Of a stretch of DNA of 64,000 nt, positions 1-48,947 are shown in pieces; position 1 is the first letter of the stretch, and each line of letters starts with the position of its first letter. Made by a program: the position numbers and the translations under genes. The notes beneath the pieces are model-generated. The model had not been told where the DNA came from and searched no databases. It saw only the letters and a list, made by a program, of their open reading frames with translations. The stretch is from Malurus cyaneus samueli. Lineage: Eukaryota; Chordata; Aves; Passeriformes; Maluridae. The stretch covers positions 16,103,121 through 16,167,120 of the forward strand of contig CM019227.1 in the NCBI GenBank assembly GCA_009741485.1, read 5' to 3'.

Positions 1-693
1 GGAATTTTGTCTGATATGTGGTAAACAGTTTCATATACAGATGCTACTCCATTACCCAGAAAAGTTTTATTTATGCCATTAATTGGTTAGGCAGAAAATC
101 ATTCATAAACCTTTGTTCATTTATTTGTTTTCTATCCCATTTGTGAAGTGTGCTAGAACAAACTGCAATTAGTGATCAAATGGAAGGCTGCACAGTCAAT
201 ATAATAACAATCCTTGATGGAAAGCAACAGTATTGATTATAATACTTTCAAAGACTTAGTCTGATTTTTGTTAGGTAGAACAATGACATGCAACAATTTT
301 AGTATGATTATCTAAAGACTAACCAAAAGGCAGAAAAAGCTGTTGTTTCAGCTTTCCCTAACCTGACACCCTGGAGTGATGTTCATGTGGACAATCATTC
401 AGTGGAATGAAACAGGAGCCTTGCAGGAAACATCTTGATTCAACCCCACAGAGACAATATTCCACCCTTTAAAAATAAGGTTTAACATTTTGTAGTGTTG
501 TTGACTGAGACCAGATCTTCCAGGAAGCTTTACTTTTCTTTTTTTTTCCTTTTTTCTGTCACATCTCATCAAAGCAAAAACCCCAAATGAAGACAGCACT
601 ACACACAGGGTTTGGATGCTCCAGCCCAAGCTGATACCTGAGCCCATTCATATTTCAATGACACAAACAACAGAAGGCCACTGCCAATCGTAC
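1..693 (-). other. KATNIP: KATNIP intron (left edge)
   Basis: This is the intron downstream of the fourth KATNIP coding exon and it runs off the window edge. The exon ends with a donor at 692-693 (minus-strand GT). I see no further exon with conserved coding content, and no repeat beyond short T-rich runs around 537-556. The next KATNIP exon must lie outside the window. Confidence 0.7.
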
Positions 694-3600
694 CTGGGAG
701 AGAGGACCATCATCTTCATCACTACTGCTCTCCACATTCAAGCTTTCATAAGGTTCAAAATCATCAGAGTACACCAGAGATGGTTTGATGTAGAGTTTAT
801 CCCCTTGTTCTGTTTTAATTGCCACAGTTTTCTGTCAAAAGAAGCATTCAAAGAAATTTTAATTTCTTCAGTGCTCTCAGCAGCACAAAAGGAGTAACCA
901 TCACACTTTATATACAAATATCATGATCAAGCATTGCTTTCCCCTCTGTTCCAGAGGTTTCTGCCCTCCCTGAGCACACTTTTGGGCACCTGAATTTTGG
1001 TTTAACTGTCCTGGTCAAACTCCCCACCTGCTGCTGCTGCTGTGCCCAGAGTGGGCAGTGATATTAAATCTCATTATCTGCTGTTCATACACTCCTCTAG
1101 CATTTCCTAAGGGCCAGGGGCAGAGATGTCCCAGAGGGGATATCCTTAGGCGAAATGGGTGAATTCTTTCACTAAGTCTATCTTTCCCCCTAACAGCATC
1201 CCTTAGCACAGCCCAGGGTTGACAGGATTGGCCAGGAATTGCCGGGTCCTCCAGTTATCAAAAAAAAATCCACATGGAAAATCACTGGGAAAGGAAACTG
1301 CTGTCTGCTCCTTCTCAGTCTGTGGTTGCACTTTTCCTTAGCTAAATAATTCTAAATAGTTCATCAGGATACAATAACTGCTATCCTTCCATCCAGCTGG
1401 ACAAAAGACTTAAGAAATCATCCAAAGCAAGCCCCAGGTTTTAGTACAGAGCCACACATTTGGCAAATTTAGCAAAGAAATCCTGACAGGCCATAATGTA
1501 AACAGAGATCTACTGGGAGAAACAGCAGCTGAGAAAATGAATTCAACTAAGCAGTAAAGGTGGTAAATAAAGCAATGCAGCCCTAAAGCTTGAATGTGCA
1601 GTATTTTGTGAAAGAAAAGAAAACCTGCATGGCATAAACACTCGATCCACAGTGACACAGAGCCCTGAGCCCATCACTCAAGCACAGACTGGACAACCAG
1701 CCAGGCCAATGGCTACCCAAGCAGTGTAATTATTTGAGTGACATGTCTCCATTCTTCTGAATTTACATTTATTCTTTTAATATAGTCCTTGATAGGTTAA
1801 CTCAGATAATTCTTTAGGCCAAAAGAAAACAAGTTTATCTTCTGAGGTTTCTCCAGTGAACCAACAACTATGAAGCTGATGGCTTCAAATTTCACACAGA
1901 TGGGATATTTGTATTATCTATATGCATTTTCCTCTCGTATGATCTACAGGAATTTGTCACAAATTACAACTCAAATTATGCAAATTGCATTTCTTTGTCC
2001 TTCAATCCTCCTGCAGGGTAGAGAACAACAGTTACAGACAGGGATGTCACTCCATCCTGGAGTTTCTCCATCCTCTGCACTACATAAACTCCCTAGGGTG
2101 CCATCAGAGATCTCCAGCAGCAGCCACTCTGCTGGAGGACACATTGAGCCAATCCTGTCCAGGCTATGAAACTTTCTGTGATGAACATCACTGAAATCAA
2201 ATCCTTTCAATGAGATTTGCCTTTTTAGGCTTCCAAGTAGCCACCAAACCGAGCAGGATATAAGCTCACATTGTCACTCAGCATCCAGACCAAGCCACTC
2301 AGTTTCTAAGAGCCTCCCAGCTGCCCACTCTGTACCAGCAGCAACCAATTTCCCCTAAAGTTATTTACAACCCAAGAATTATTTCAAAGCCCCATTTCTT
2401 CCACCTGCTCCATACCTGAAGCCAATTCCTGCGTTGCACCTTGCTCGGGGCAGTCTGAGTGCCGTGCTCTTGCAGCCCACTCTCTTCCAGCTGCACTGCT
2501 TCTTCAGCAGGGACACACAAGAATTAGAAGACAGGAGAGAGAAAGCAAAAATATTATGTTAGACAATAAAGGTTGTGGGTTTAGGGGTTTTTGTTTCCCT
2601 CCAGGTGTGGACAGAAGAGTAAATCTGACATGTGAATGGAATCAACAACTGCAAAGACATCCTGGGGCAGATCCTGGTCAGGTCTAGCAACAGGAGTTTT
2701 GAACCTCTTCAGGGACAGTCATCAGCAAGTGTTTTTAAGAGAATAAATTCTTTTAAGATGCAATAGCCTAACAGCAGGTGAAGCCTCACCTTTTTTGATA
2801 TGCAAATATAGAAATAAATTCTAGAACAGGGGTGAACATCATTCTGATCCAGAGCTGGGTAGAAAGTAACCTGTCTTAGGAAGCCAGCTGAGCCCAGAAC
2901 CCAACTACCAAAGGCACACTGAAGGGTTCTGGTGAGCAACAGGTAACATAAGGGGTTTAAAAAGGAATTGTGTGTATTTATTCCCAAAATTAAGGAAACA
3001 CAAAGCATTGGAAGATTAAACAGAATGTTTTAAGTCTTTAATATGCTATGCAGAGAAGGATTCTTCACGTATAAGCCATAAATGAAGGACAAACAGCTGT
3101 TATCCTTCATTTCTAAGGCAAGGAAGAGTTGGTTCAGGAACTTCTACAAAATATCTCTGCATGGTCAAGGAGAACTAAGGGTCCCTGTGCTGGAAGTGGC
3201 CCCAGCTTAGAGTGGAACAATGGATTTTTGAGAAGATGCTTTGATTGAGACAAAGAGACTGACAACTTCAGGTCACATCAGCATCTTCAATGGAACAAGG
3301 GCATCACCAACACTCTCAGTAGCATCCTAAATAAAGGCATCTCATTTCCTATGGCCAAGACAGATTTACAGCTTCCATTTCTTCTCAGTGGAAAAAAACA
3401 GCTGACGCAAAACCTTTTTTCTTTAAGCCGTAATTTAATGGTCACCCCAAGGCTGCAGGAACTGGCACTACCAATAAAAGAAGCAATTGTCCTACAAAGG
3501 TCATAAAATCACAGAAAGATTTAATTTGGAAGAAACCTCTGAGGGTCACCAAGTCCAGCTTTCCACTCAAAACAGGGCTTATTTCAGAATTAAATCAGTT

Positions 3601-6600
3601 TGCTCATTACAGCTCTCAATACCACACTTTCTCTTCTTTTTTTCGTGTTGGACAACCTTACATGCACCTACCTGTGCAGTGACTTGTTCAGAGAATTGAT
3701 AAAGAAGTTTGGAACTGAGATTAGAAAGTTTTAACTGTGGGAAAACATAAAAAATTCCTTTTAATTATAGGCCCTTGTGCAATCTGGTTCACCTGCACAA
3801 AAGCTGGTCCAAGCAGACAGGAGGGAACAGGCCCAGGGCAGGACCATTGGTCAGTGTGTGTTTATGTCCATTTGGAGTGATCACAACATTCCAAAGCAGC
3901 AATGGGATGCTGTTCTATTGCCTCAGCACAAAGTGTCTGTCTCACAGGCCCAGAACAGGACTAAACACAGAGGGGAAAGGGGGTGGACTGCTCCAGGGAA
4001 GAGAAACAGCCCTTCCAACCAGAGTTCCTGCTACTCCAAAGGCCATTCCCAAGTAACTCTAGAACCCCTCTGAGTCATTAGCATTGGTGCTGATTGCCAC
4101 AGGCTCTTCTGGCACTGAGGGTGAACTGTCCGGAGCTGACATTGTGAGCAGCTTGGTTGGATTTAGTCACAGCTTTGGGACAGAACTGGGAGCATCTTTC
4201 CCTTCCATCCCCTGAGCAATCCATCTCTTCCAGGTAACTGTTCAGGAGCCCCTCAGGTGTGCTGCAAATGTAAGCAGAAAGGGGGAGATGGCAGGAGTCA
4301 TGGCACCACTGCTGAGTCCTTCATCCTCAGAATTGCTTGAGTGTCTGAAGAGACTCTTCATGGGTTGCCAGGACAAGGAGGAATGGCTTCACACTGACAG
4401 AGTACCCTTAGATTAGATATCAGAAAAAAATCTTCCCTGTGAGGGTGATGAGGGCTTGGCACAGGCTGCAGAGAAGCTGTGGCTGCCCCATCCCTGGAAG
4501 TTTCCAAGGGTAGGTTGGATGGGGCTTGGAGCAACCTGGGATAGTGGAAGGTGTCCCTGCCCGTGGAAAGGGGTGGAATAAGATGAGCTTTAATGTCCCT
4601 CCCAATTCTGGGATTCCACGACTCTACTTAGTGATGGATTCATGTGACCAGGTCTCTCTAACCCAGGAAAAACAGTAACTCAGATCCCAGGTGGAGGCTG
4701 ATGCAGCTGAAAGAGTCATCTGTGCAACAAACACAGCTTTGGAACAAATGTCCTTCCCATGGGATGGGTGGGATGTGAATCCCAACCAGTACCTGTGTGG
4801 GCACACAGAACAGGTCTATTGGTGTCATTCCCTTGGAGGCTTGGGCTGACAGGGCCTGAGTAGCCAAGGACTGAGCAGAACATCCTCAAAATATCAGTCC
4901 TGATCCAAGGAGACCCCACACCACCCTCAAGCCACACATTTGTGACCACACAGACACTCACTGTAACAACAAACATGGCTGTGAAACTGTGTGGATTACA
5001 GAGCCAAAGAAATGACAGCACACCTAGAGCCCAGCTACACTACCCACAACCCATCATTTACTTTAATTCATTACCAACCCTAAACACAAAAAGTTTATCC
5101 ATCACTATTATCAGTGATTACTCCTAGGGAACACAGACAAAGAAAACAGTCCTGACAAATAGATTTATGATGACACTTTCAGGAACCAGGAAGAGGGATT
5201 TATGCCCGTTCTGGATTATTAAGTACCACACATTCCTAATTTTTCAGTGAAGACTAATCCTATAGATGGATGCTTTAGAAGTAATAAATGATGCAATAAC
5301 TCTCAGGGGAGATGGATAGGGAAGAAAACTCGGTGCTGTATCTCAGCTAGGAATCATTTCTGTAAGTAAAATCATATTCAATCATTGAGAAGAAAGGCCT
5401 AGAAATGAAAGAGAAAACAAAATTGCTAAGGTAGAACCCACAGGCAAGAAGCTCATACAGACCAGCAGTGACTCCCATTCTGGATTCCAGTGGCAAAACC
5501 AAATGGAAGAGGAAAAATGACAGGATGGTGGCTCAGCTGGTGTCTTTCACTGCAGCTTCATGAGCTTAAAACAACACCACTGGGGAGTTAAGAAACAGCA
5601 AAACACTGAGTTATCTTCTGCAGAAGTGGTGCTACAGTCTCCAATTGATGGAGTTGAGGAAGGGAACAGAGACTGCAACTGAAGCCTTTTGAGGTCCCTA
5701 AGACATGTATTCCACCTTAGCTGAACCAAACGGCATTAAGGGACCATAAAAATAAAGAATTTTAGTTAAGCTTACACATAACAACTGCACAGCAGAATTT
5801 TAAGAAGAAATTTCTCTTGACAAGACTTCCATTACAGCTGCTGCCACAATATCCCTTCACAATTTTTGGAGCACAAAGTCCAAGGTGTTGATTTACACCC
5901 TCTTTAGCTACCTGAAAGTGCACCAGCCCCGTGTGACAGAGCACACAATTTCCACCATTTCCCAGTATCCAAGAAAAGGAGCATTTGTGCATCATTACAC
6001 ACAACTTGCATTGTGTTTCACTTGCATATGGAACAGTGAAATCGGGTGACAATCTGATTCCTCATCACCATCCCATACAAGCTGCAGGAAATCCTACAGC
6101 AGACAGGTAAGCTGAACACACATCAGCCTGAAAACAAGCAGTGTGTGCCCAGGGTAGGAGGAAAACAAATCAAAAAGAGATTAATTTAGAAAATGGTTGG
6201 AAAATGGTTAAGTTAGAGCCATGGTTGGAAACATTACTGAAGGAAGAGTTAGTTTCCAGTATCGTTGAGATTATTAAATCTTCAATCAACACATTATCAT
6301 ACCAGGTAACTTTTTTAACTCTTTGTCTTCATTTTTTATTGAAAATTAATCTTAAGCAGGCTATCACACATTAGAAAGCACACTCTGAGATAGACAGGTT
6401 GTAGCAAGCGTGAACATAACTTACTAAGGCTGGTAAATTGCTTTACACAGGGATTTAGTAAAATCAACTTTCTTTTCATTATGCTAAATAGATTAGGAGG
6501 CCAGTAAGCTCATAGTTTATACTTTCATGCATGCAAAATTATTCCTGTCACTGCACTGCTCTGGATGATAGACAGACTTAAATTAGAAACAAAATACCCA

Positions 6601-8894
6601 TTTTTACATAAAGCCAGCTAATCACTGGGAAAAAATGGTCGATTTTCTTTACTTCAAATATTTAAATAAAGATTAGCTGTCTTTATAAGACAACTATTAC
6701 AGCTTAAACATAATTTATGAGCTTAATGAAGCTATTACTGGATATAATTTGATTACAGTTTATGTCATCAAATGTCATTTGTCCTCAGGACACCAGACTT
6801 GGATCACACTGAAGTCCATCAGATCTTAAATCCTCTTAATGATGTTATGTGTCAAAGGTACACCATTATTTTCCACTGACAATTTATATACATTTCTAAT
6901 CTACTTTTAGTTGGAGCTGTTTAACAAATGAAGATGCAGGGAAGTTAAATGTTGGAATTAATCAGGGATCAAGTGAAAAATGGTTAGGGTGTTGCAGAGA
7001 CCATTCCTCACACACAATCAGCTGAAGCACTCAGATTTCCATGGAATTTCATCCCACCAAGCTCCAGTGGTGCTGTCTCAGTTCCACAGCCTGCCCAGTG
7101 AGCTCACTGAGTTACAGCTCTGGTGAGCACATGTTCCAAAGAGCTGCAGACCCTCTGCCAGGCTCCCCTGGCACTCACCCTTTGTCCTGGTGGGCTTTGC
7201 CCTGTTTCTCAGGAAGCTGTGGGGGGTGATTTTCCTGCGGTATTTTCTCAGCTCTGAGTTAGCTCCATTCACATACAAAGAAAATCCTTTTTCCAACTGT
7301 TCCAGTTTGATTTGCATGGGATCTTTTCGTTTTAACCGCTCCTGCAGCCTGAAGGAGAGAGGACAATAATTCATCCTTGCACAGGGCATACACAGATGGT
7401 GAGATCAGCAATAAATACAGCAACACACAATGTCACAAAGCTGAAAATTATGTTCACAGTTCAAGTGACCCTATCAGAATACATCTTCCAGAGTCTGTTC
7501 CTGTTCTGTGTATGAGCACCCACACACTGTGACAGAGGAAGTTTGACAGAGCTTTTCTTTCTGAGATTTCTTCCTACTTTATTTCTTATTTCACATTATT
7601 TTTTCCATTTGGTATGTTGCACATTCAACCTTTCTTCATAAGAATTTTTAAGAGTTTCACTTAGAATTTCAAGAAGATTAAAAATTGTTGACCTCTTTTC
7701 AAGAATAAAAACAGATTATTTGTGTTTTGAAACTGGAGGTGGAAAGCCCCCAGCCAACAGTGCAGTTAGAGATACCAGAAAATGAAAGGCTGGTTAAAAT
7801 AATATTTTTTAAATGCCCTTCCACGGGTTCAGTGAAACAGCTGCTCTTCTTTTTCCAAGTCTCATTTTCTCTCCTTTCACCACGGGTTATACCTGGTCCA
7901 TGCTCATTCCTTTGGTGAGGTGACATGCAGGCCAAGAGGTTGGCATCCTGGGGATGACAATTTGTGCCTGTCCCTGCTCCACCTGATTTCTCTCTGGCTC
8001 CAGGATGAGTCAATCCACAGGCCAAAGTCCCCCAAGGGTGTCTACATTGTGACACAAGCCACCTTTTCCCAGGAGCATGGCCCCAGCAGCCAGAATCACA
8101 GCTCTCAACTAAGGATGCAAATTGGTTTAACCACTAAATAAATTGATTTTATCCTTTTCTCAAACCACCTTAGGAAATTATATGGAAAAGAAACCTGTGG
8201 TTACAAAAATTGCCTGGCCTCTTAACATAAGTGTGGCCTTCAAGGTCTTTTTTGTCTTTTCACCAAACCAGTTTGTTATAGAATTTCATTAGAAACCTTC
8301 TGGTAAAGGAAGGAATTCAGCAAGAAAGTCCTGTAGACTCCTTTGAATTAACCTACAAAGTTCATCTTTGTATAGTGGCTATAGTGACAGGAACACATGA
8401 ACAAAGAGGAAAAGAAATGTTTGAAACTTGTCTGAAAGACATTGGAGTTTGCAAAGGTAACCTGGATGCCCTTATTTCCCACTTTTCTGTATTTCTGACA
8501 ACATAAAAACTGTGTATTATAACTACACCCTCACATAGCATAAGTTGCCAGTTCCTTCTGAATCTACAAGCTCTTGCTCCAGAAACAAAAATCATCCCTG
8601 TCAGCCATGGAAAAAATAACTCTTTTATTAATAAATGTATTTCTATTTTAAATGCTGAAGAAACAATGTGACCTCCTCTAAAAATAAGAACTTTTAGGAA
8701 ACAAAGAGAAGAAGACAGAAGCACCCAAATGTTTTAAGGCACAGCAAATCAGATTTTGCATCACAGCTGCTGATATTTGATACAACACAACAGATATTTC
8801 ATACCCAATGTGGCAACAAATGTGTACCTTACCGGTTTCTCTGCTGAAGGGATATTAAATATTCGTCATGTTTTTCATCAAAGTCAGTTACCAT
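694..8894 (-). CDS. KATNIP: KATNIP (katanin-interacting protein), 5' four coding exons, partial
   Basis: KATNIP (KIAA0556) is a large ciliary-base protein that binds katanin and microtubules. Only the N-terminal 152 codons are here. In transcript order the coding segments are 8894-8833, 7348-7179, 2501-2416 and 831-694. All junctions have AG/GT signals and the phases close (62, 170, 86 and 138 nt). Recognisable segments are MVTDFDEKHDEYLI at the start, GFSLYVNGANSELRK in exon 2, TAPSKVQRRNW in exon 3 and VYSDDFEPYESL in exon 4. I chose the ATG at 8894 because an in-frame TAA sits two codons upstream (8900-8898) in the same exon, whose acceptor places its 5' end at 8908. Any 5' untranslated exon should lie towards GTF3C1. 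The first two introns are 1.5 and 4.7 kb. The identity rests on remembered human sequence; the short N-terminus is my inference. Confidence 0.93.
832..2415 (-). other. KATNIP: KATNIP intron 3 (1.6 kb)
   Basis: An AT-rich intron between coding exons 3 and 4. Short open frames occur on both strands but none shows conserved protein content or splice support. I see nothing else recognisable in it. Confidence 0.6.
3487..3700 (-). mobile_element. Degraded CR1 LINE 3' fragment, antisense
   Basis: The segment begins with a reverse-complement CR1 terminus: an ATAAAATCACAGAA-like octamer region, then TTGGAAGAAACCTCTGAGGGTCACC and a CCAAGTCCAGC-like stretch. These correspond to the usual AGAATCATAGAAT / TTGGAAGGGACC / AGTCCAAC pattern of avian CR1. 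It is strongly diverged, so it is an old copy. The boundaries are approximate, especially to the right, where a TGTGCAGTGACTTGTTCAGA stretch may still belong to it. Confidence 0.65.
4360..4622 (+). mobile_element. CR1 LINE 3' end, sense
   Basis: A clear avian CR1 3' terminus in plus orientation. It contains in order CCAGGACAAGGAGGAATGG, TTAGATTAGATATCAG, CTTCCCTGTGAGGGTGATGA, GCTGTGGCTGCCCCATCC, AACCTGGGATAGTGGAAGG and the end AATTCTGGGATTCCACGA. It has no coding potential left and is a 5'-truncated fossil, as most CR1 copies are. It lies in KATNIP intron 2, antisense to that gene. Confidence 0.9.
7349..8832 (-). other. KATNIP: KATNIP intron 1 (within coding region, 1.5 kb)
   Basis: The intron between the first two coding exons, phase 2. 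It contains no recognisable gene or repeat family. Open frames on both strands are short and show no conservation that I recognise. Confidence 0.6.
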
Positions 8895-8908
8895 GTCTTA
8901 GCATAAAC

Positions 8909-10241
8909 CTGAAATGAAAATATAATGGTCACATTGAATGATTTATTACGGAGTACCACTAGTTTTGCACCCTCAGTAGATGAGAAGGCTATAAACTGAA
9001 AAATGTTCCTCCTTCAACCACACATAAAGCTGTCAGGGCTGTAAATAAAGCTCCCGAAGAACAGAGGAAACAGTAGTTGTTTCACTTAGTTTTCAGAACA
9101 CTTCTCAATGTATTGAAGAAGCTAAAAACACTAAAAGTGGAAGGCATATGCTATAATGAGTTTATAATCCCAGACGTGGCAAGCAGGACAACCCTGGGGC
9201 ACAGCTGTGCCCAAAGCCCAGCCGGGGGATGAATTCTCTGAACTGCTACTGCTCATCAGGTGAGTTCATCCTCCAGATTGTTCACTGCAGGGGCTGCATG
9301 TATTCAAAGTGCTTGATTAAAGATTTTACCTGGTTTGCCATTCAGGAAACCTGAACTTTTCCAGCAATCCCCACCAAGCCGCTGCCGCACGCTGTGCCAG
9401 GATGCGCTCCTGTATACTCAGAAGTTTAAATGTGCCACCAGCACGTTTCGTTTAGCCCTGTACCAAAGAGAGGAGCCCGTGTTTCGCCTTTTACCGACCG
9501 CAGGGCAGCTCTGGGTGCTGGAGGAGACCCGGGAACAGCCCCAGGACGGACACGGACTGGGGATGATAGAGCCTCCAGATGGACACTAAGACCGGAGAGA
9601 ACCCCACAGATGGACACTGAGACCGGAGAGAACTCCCAGATAGATATGGACCCCGGGTAGAGCCCCTGGAGAGAGCCCCCGGACGGACACTGACCCCGGA
9701 CAGAGCTCCTGGACAGAGCCCCCAGATGGACACTGAGCCCGGAGAGAACTCCCAGACAGATATGGACCCCGGACAGAGCTCCTGGACAGAGCCCCCAGAT
9801 GGACACTGAGCCCGGAGAGAACTCCCAGACAGATATGGACCCCGGACAGAGCTCCTGGACAGAGCCCCCAGATGGACACTGAGACCGGGTAGAGCCCCCG
9901 CACAGAGCCCCCAGATGGACATTGACCCGGGACGGACACTGACCCCCGACAGAGCTCCAAAAGGACATGGACCCCGGACAGAGCCCCCGGACAGAGCCCC
10001 CGGGCGGGTACGCACCGGGACAGAGCCCCCGGACGGACGCAGACGGCGGACAGAGCCCCCAGACAGAGTCCCCGGACACGGAGGCCGGGCAGTGCCGCGG
10101 GGCGCACCGGAGCCCGGCACACACAACCCCCGGCGGCGCGGGCTGAGCCGGGCCTGTTGCTCGGTCTCCCTGGCGACGGTCGCGCTGTCCGCCGTCAGTT
10201 CCTGCGCGCCGCGGGCCCGGAAGCGGCGGGGGATGGAGGCC
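8909..10241. promoter_or_regulatory. Head-to-head KATNIP / GTF3C1 intergenic region with CpG-rich promoter
   Basis: The interval separates the first KATNIP coding exon (minus) from the GTF3C1 start (plus), so it should hold the promoters of both genes and the 5' untranslated exon of KATNIP. It is AT-rich up to about 9350 and very GC- and CpG-rich from about 9600, with the highest CpG density between about 10070 and 10240 just upstream of GTF3C1. I see no TATA box close to the GTF3C1 start, which suits a CpG-island promoter. A 73-bp minisatellite occupies much of the interval. Exact transcription starts cannot be read from the sequence. Confidence 0.65.
9560..10075. repeat. 73-bp GC-rich minisatellite in the promoter interval
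   Basis: Tandem copies built from CCCCGGACAGAGC, CCCCCAGATGGACACTGA and AACTCCCAGACAGATATGGA blocks. Near-perfect 73-bp copies start at 9694, 9767 and 9840; the third breaks down after about 9885. Flanking sequence out to about 9560 and 10075 consists of degenerate shorter copies of the GGACAGAGCCCC block. Because 73 is not a multiple of three, the copies cycle through all three frames, and the lack of stops gives long spurious open frames on both strands. It ends about 170 bp from the GTF3C1 start. Confidence 0.93.
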
Positions 10242-47807
<37,566 letters not shown>

Positions 47808-47938
47808 GAGGTAAAGCTGAGTCAAACTGGCTTAGCCTGTGGGAGGGACTTCATGCAGATTAAATGTTACAATTTCTACTCTGTCATGTTTTTATTAAGT
47901 TATTTATCCTTTTTACTCCTGAATGTATTTAAATTGAG

Positions 47939-47944
47939 AATAAA
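47939..47944 (+). terminator. GTF3C1: GTF3C1 polyadenylation signal
   Basis: A canonical AATAAA lies 132 nt after the GTF3C1 stop codon, giving a short 3' untranslated region. It is the only canonical signal in the plus orientation between this stop and POLR3K. Confidence 0.8.
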
Positions 47945-48375
47945 GCTTGATGTTAAGACACAATTAATACGTAGTTCTATTTAAAGTGTATGCTCTTTTT
48001 GCCAGTAATTGGTTGCAGTGTAGAGTTTGTAATTCCTGCTTTAACTGACAGGGTTTTCACAGGTCGCAGCACAGTCCCCTTTTTCATTTGTGGCTCTCTG
48101 TAAGGCCACAGCGGTGCCATTTCAACGCTGCTCTGCCTGCTGGGCCATGGGGCACAGCAGCGGGCTCAGGGCTGGGGTTTCCTCACTGTCCTTCAGCTCG
48201 GTTACCCTCAGGCCCGTCTGTTTCAAACGCTGCTTTCTCGGTGTGCAGGGCACGAGTTTGTTATCTGTGCATCAGCAGAACCCCTGCCCTGTGTGAATTA
48301 CGGGCTGGAGCCGTCTCCTCGCCCCGCCAGGCCCAGAACAAGCACGCAGCAGCCGCTCTTGCACCCAGTGCCACA
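47945..48375. other. Convergent intergenic spacer between GTF3C1 and POLR3K
   Basis: About 430 bp between the two opposing polyadenylation signals. The left part is AT-rich and the right part enters the CpG-rich POLR3K/SNRNP25 region. Open frames on the plus strand here (for example 48088-48468) are GC-driven and show no family similarity. I see no RNA gene or repeat. Confidence 0.6.
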
Positions 48376-48381
48376 TTTATT
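48376..48381 (-). terminator. POLR3K: POLR3K polyadenylation signal
   Basis: The minus strand reads AATAAA here, 41 nt downstream of the POLR3K stop codon, so its 3' untranslated region would be very short. Confidence 0.8.
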
Positions 48382-48422
48382 GCCGGAGCACGATCCCCGC
48401 GCTCCCCCGGCCCCCTCAGCCC

Positions 48423-48912
48423 TCAGTCCCGCCAGCGGTGCCCGCACTGCGCGTTGCAGCACTTGTAGAAGGTGGTCATGGGCTCGTCGGCCGAGCGCGT
48501 CTGGATCTGCATGAAGTAGGCGCGGGGGTGCTCGCACTTGGGGCACGGCTCTGCGGGGGGACACGCCGTGAGGGGCCGCGGGGGGACAGCCCAGCCCCGC
48601 GCCGCCCCTCGGCCCGCACATACCTGCCGTGGAGTCCACGTTCTCCCAGGCCGCGGCGCCGCCCAGCACATCGTCCACCTCCTTGAGCCGCGGGTATTTC
48701 CTGCTGGTCACCTGCGAGCGGGGAGCCGGGGCCCGGTCAGTGAGCACCGGGCACAGCGAGCCCCGGGCCCCGCCGTCCCGCGCCCCCCGCGCCCCCGGTA
48801 CCTTCCGTGTGACATTGCGCACGTAGGGACAGGTGGTGCAGGCGAAGCGGTGGCAGCGCGGCCCCTCCTCGGCCACCAGCACGTTCCCGCAGGCCGGGCA
48901 GAAGAGCAGCAT
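48423..48912 (-). CDS. POLR3K: POLR3K, RNA polymerase III subunit RPC10 (C11), complete, 3 exons
   Basis: POLR3K is the small Pol III subunit (yeast C11) needed for transcript cleavage, termination and reinitiation in the nucleus. Coding segments in transcript order are 48912-48802, 48711-48624 and 48550-48423 (111 + 88 + 128 nt), giving 108 residues, the same length as I recall for human. The N-terminal zinc ribbon is visible as CPAC...CTTC (from MLLFCPACGNVLVAEEG). The C-terminal TFIIS-like ribbon has CPKCEHPRAYFMQIQTRS, the acidic ADEPMT hairpin with the invariant Asp-Glu pair, and CCNAQCGHRWRD. The conserved linker EVDDVLGGAAAWENVDST lies in exon 2. Introns are 90 and 73 bp. The start is the only Met that opens the conserved N-terminus, 35 bp from the divergent SNRNP25 start. 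Confidence 0.99.
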
Positions 48913-48947
48913 CGCCGGTTCCGCCGCGCCGCCCGCCCCTTCCGGCG
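48913..48947. promoter_or_regulatory. Ultra-short bidirectional promoter core, POLR3K / SNRNP25
   Basis: Only 35 bp separate the two divergent ATG codons, in a CpG-dense region (about 48300-49450). Both 5' untranslated regions and the promoter core must therefore overlap or extend into the opposite gene's first exon. There is no TATA box; the sequence is a run of CCGCCGCGCC-like elements. The same head-to-head pair exists in human, so the arrangement is ancient. Confidence 0.8.

Larger units (their letters stand above)
2502..7178 (-). other. KATNIP: KATNIP intron 2 (4.7 kb)
   Basis: The largest KATNIP intron in the window. It contains two CR1 LINE 3' fragments, annotated separately at about 3487-3700 and 4360-4622. 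The stretch 5100-7000 is AT-rich and I recognise no gene, RNA or repeat in it. Confidence 0.6.
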
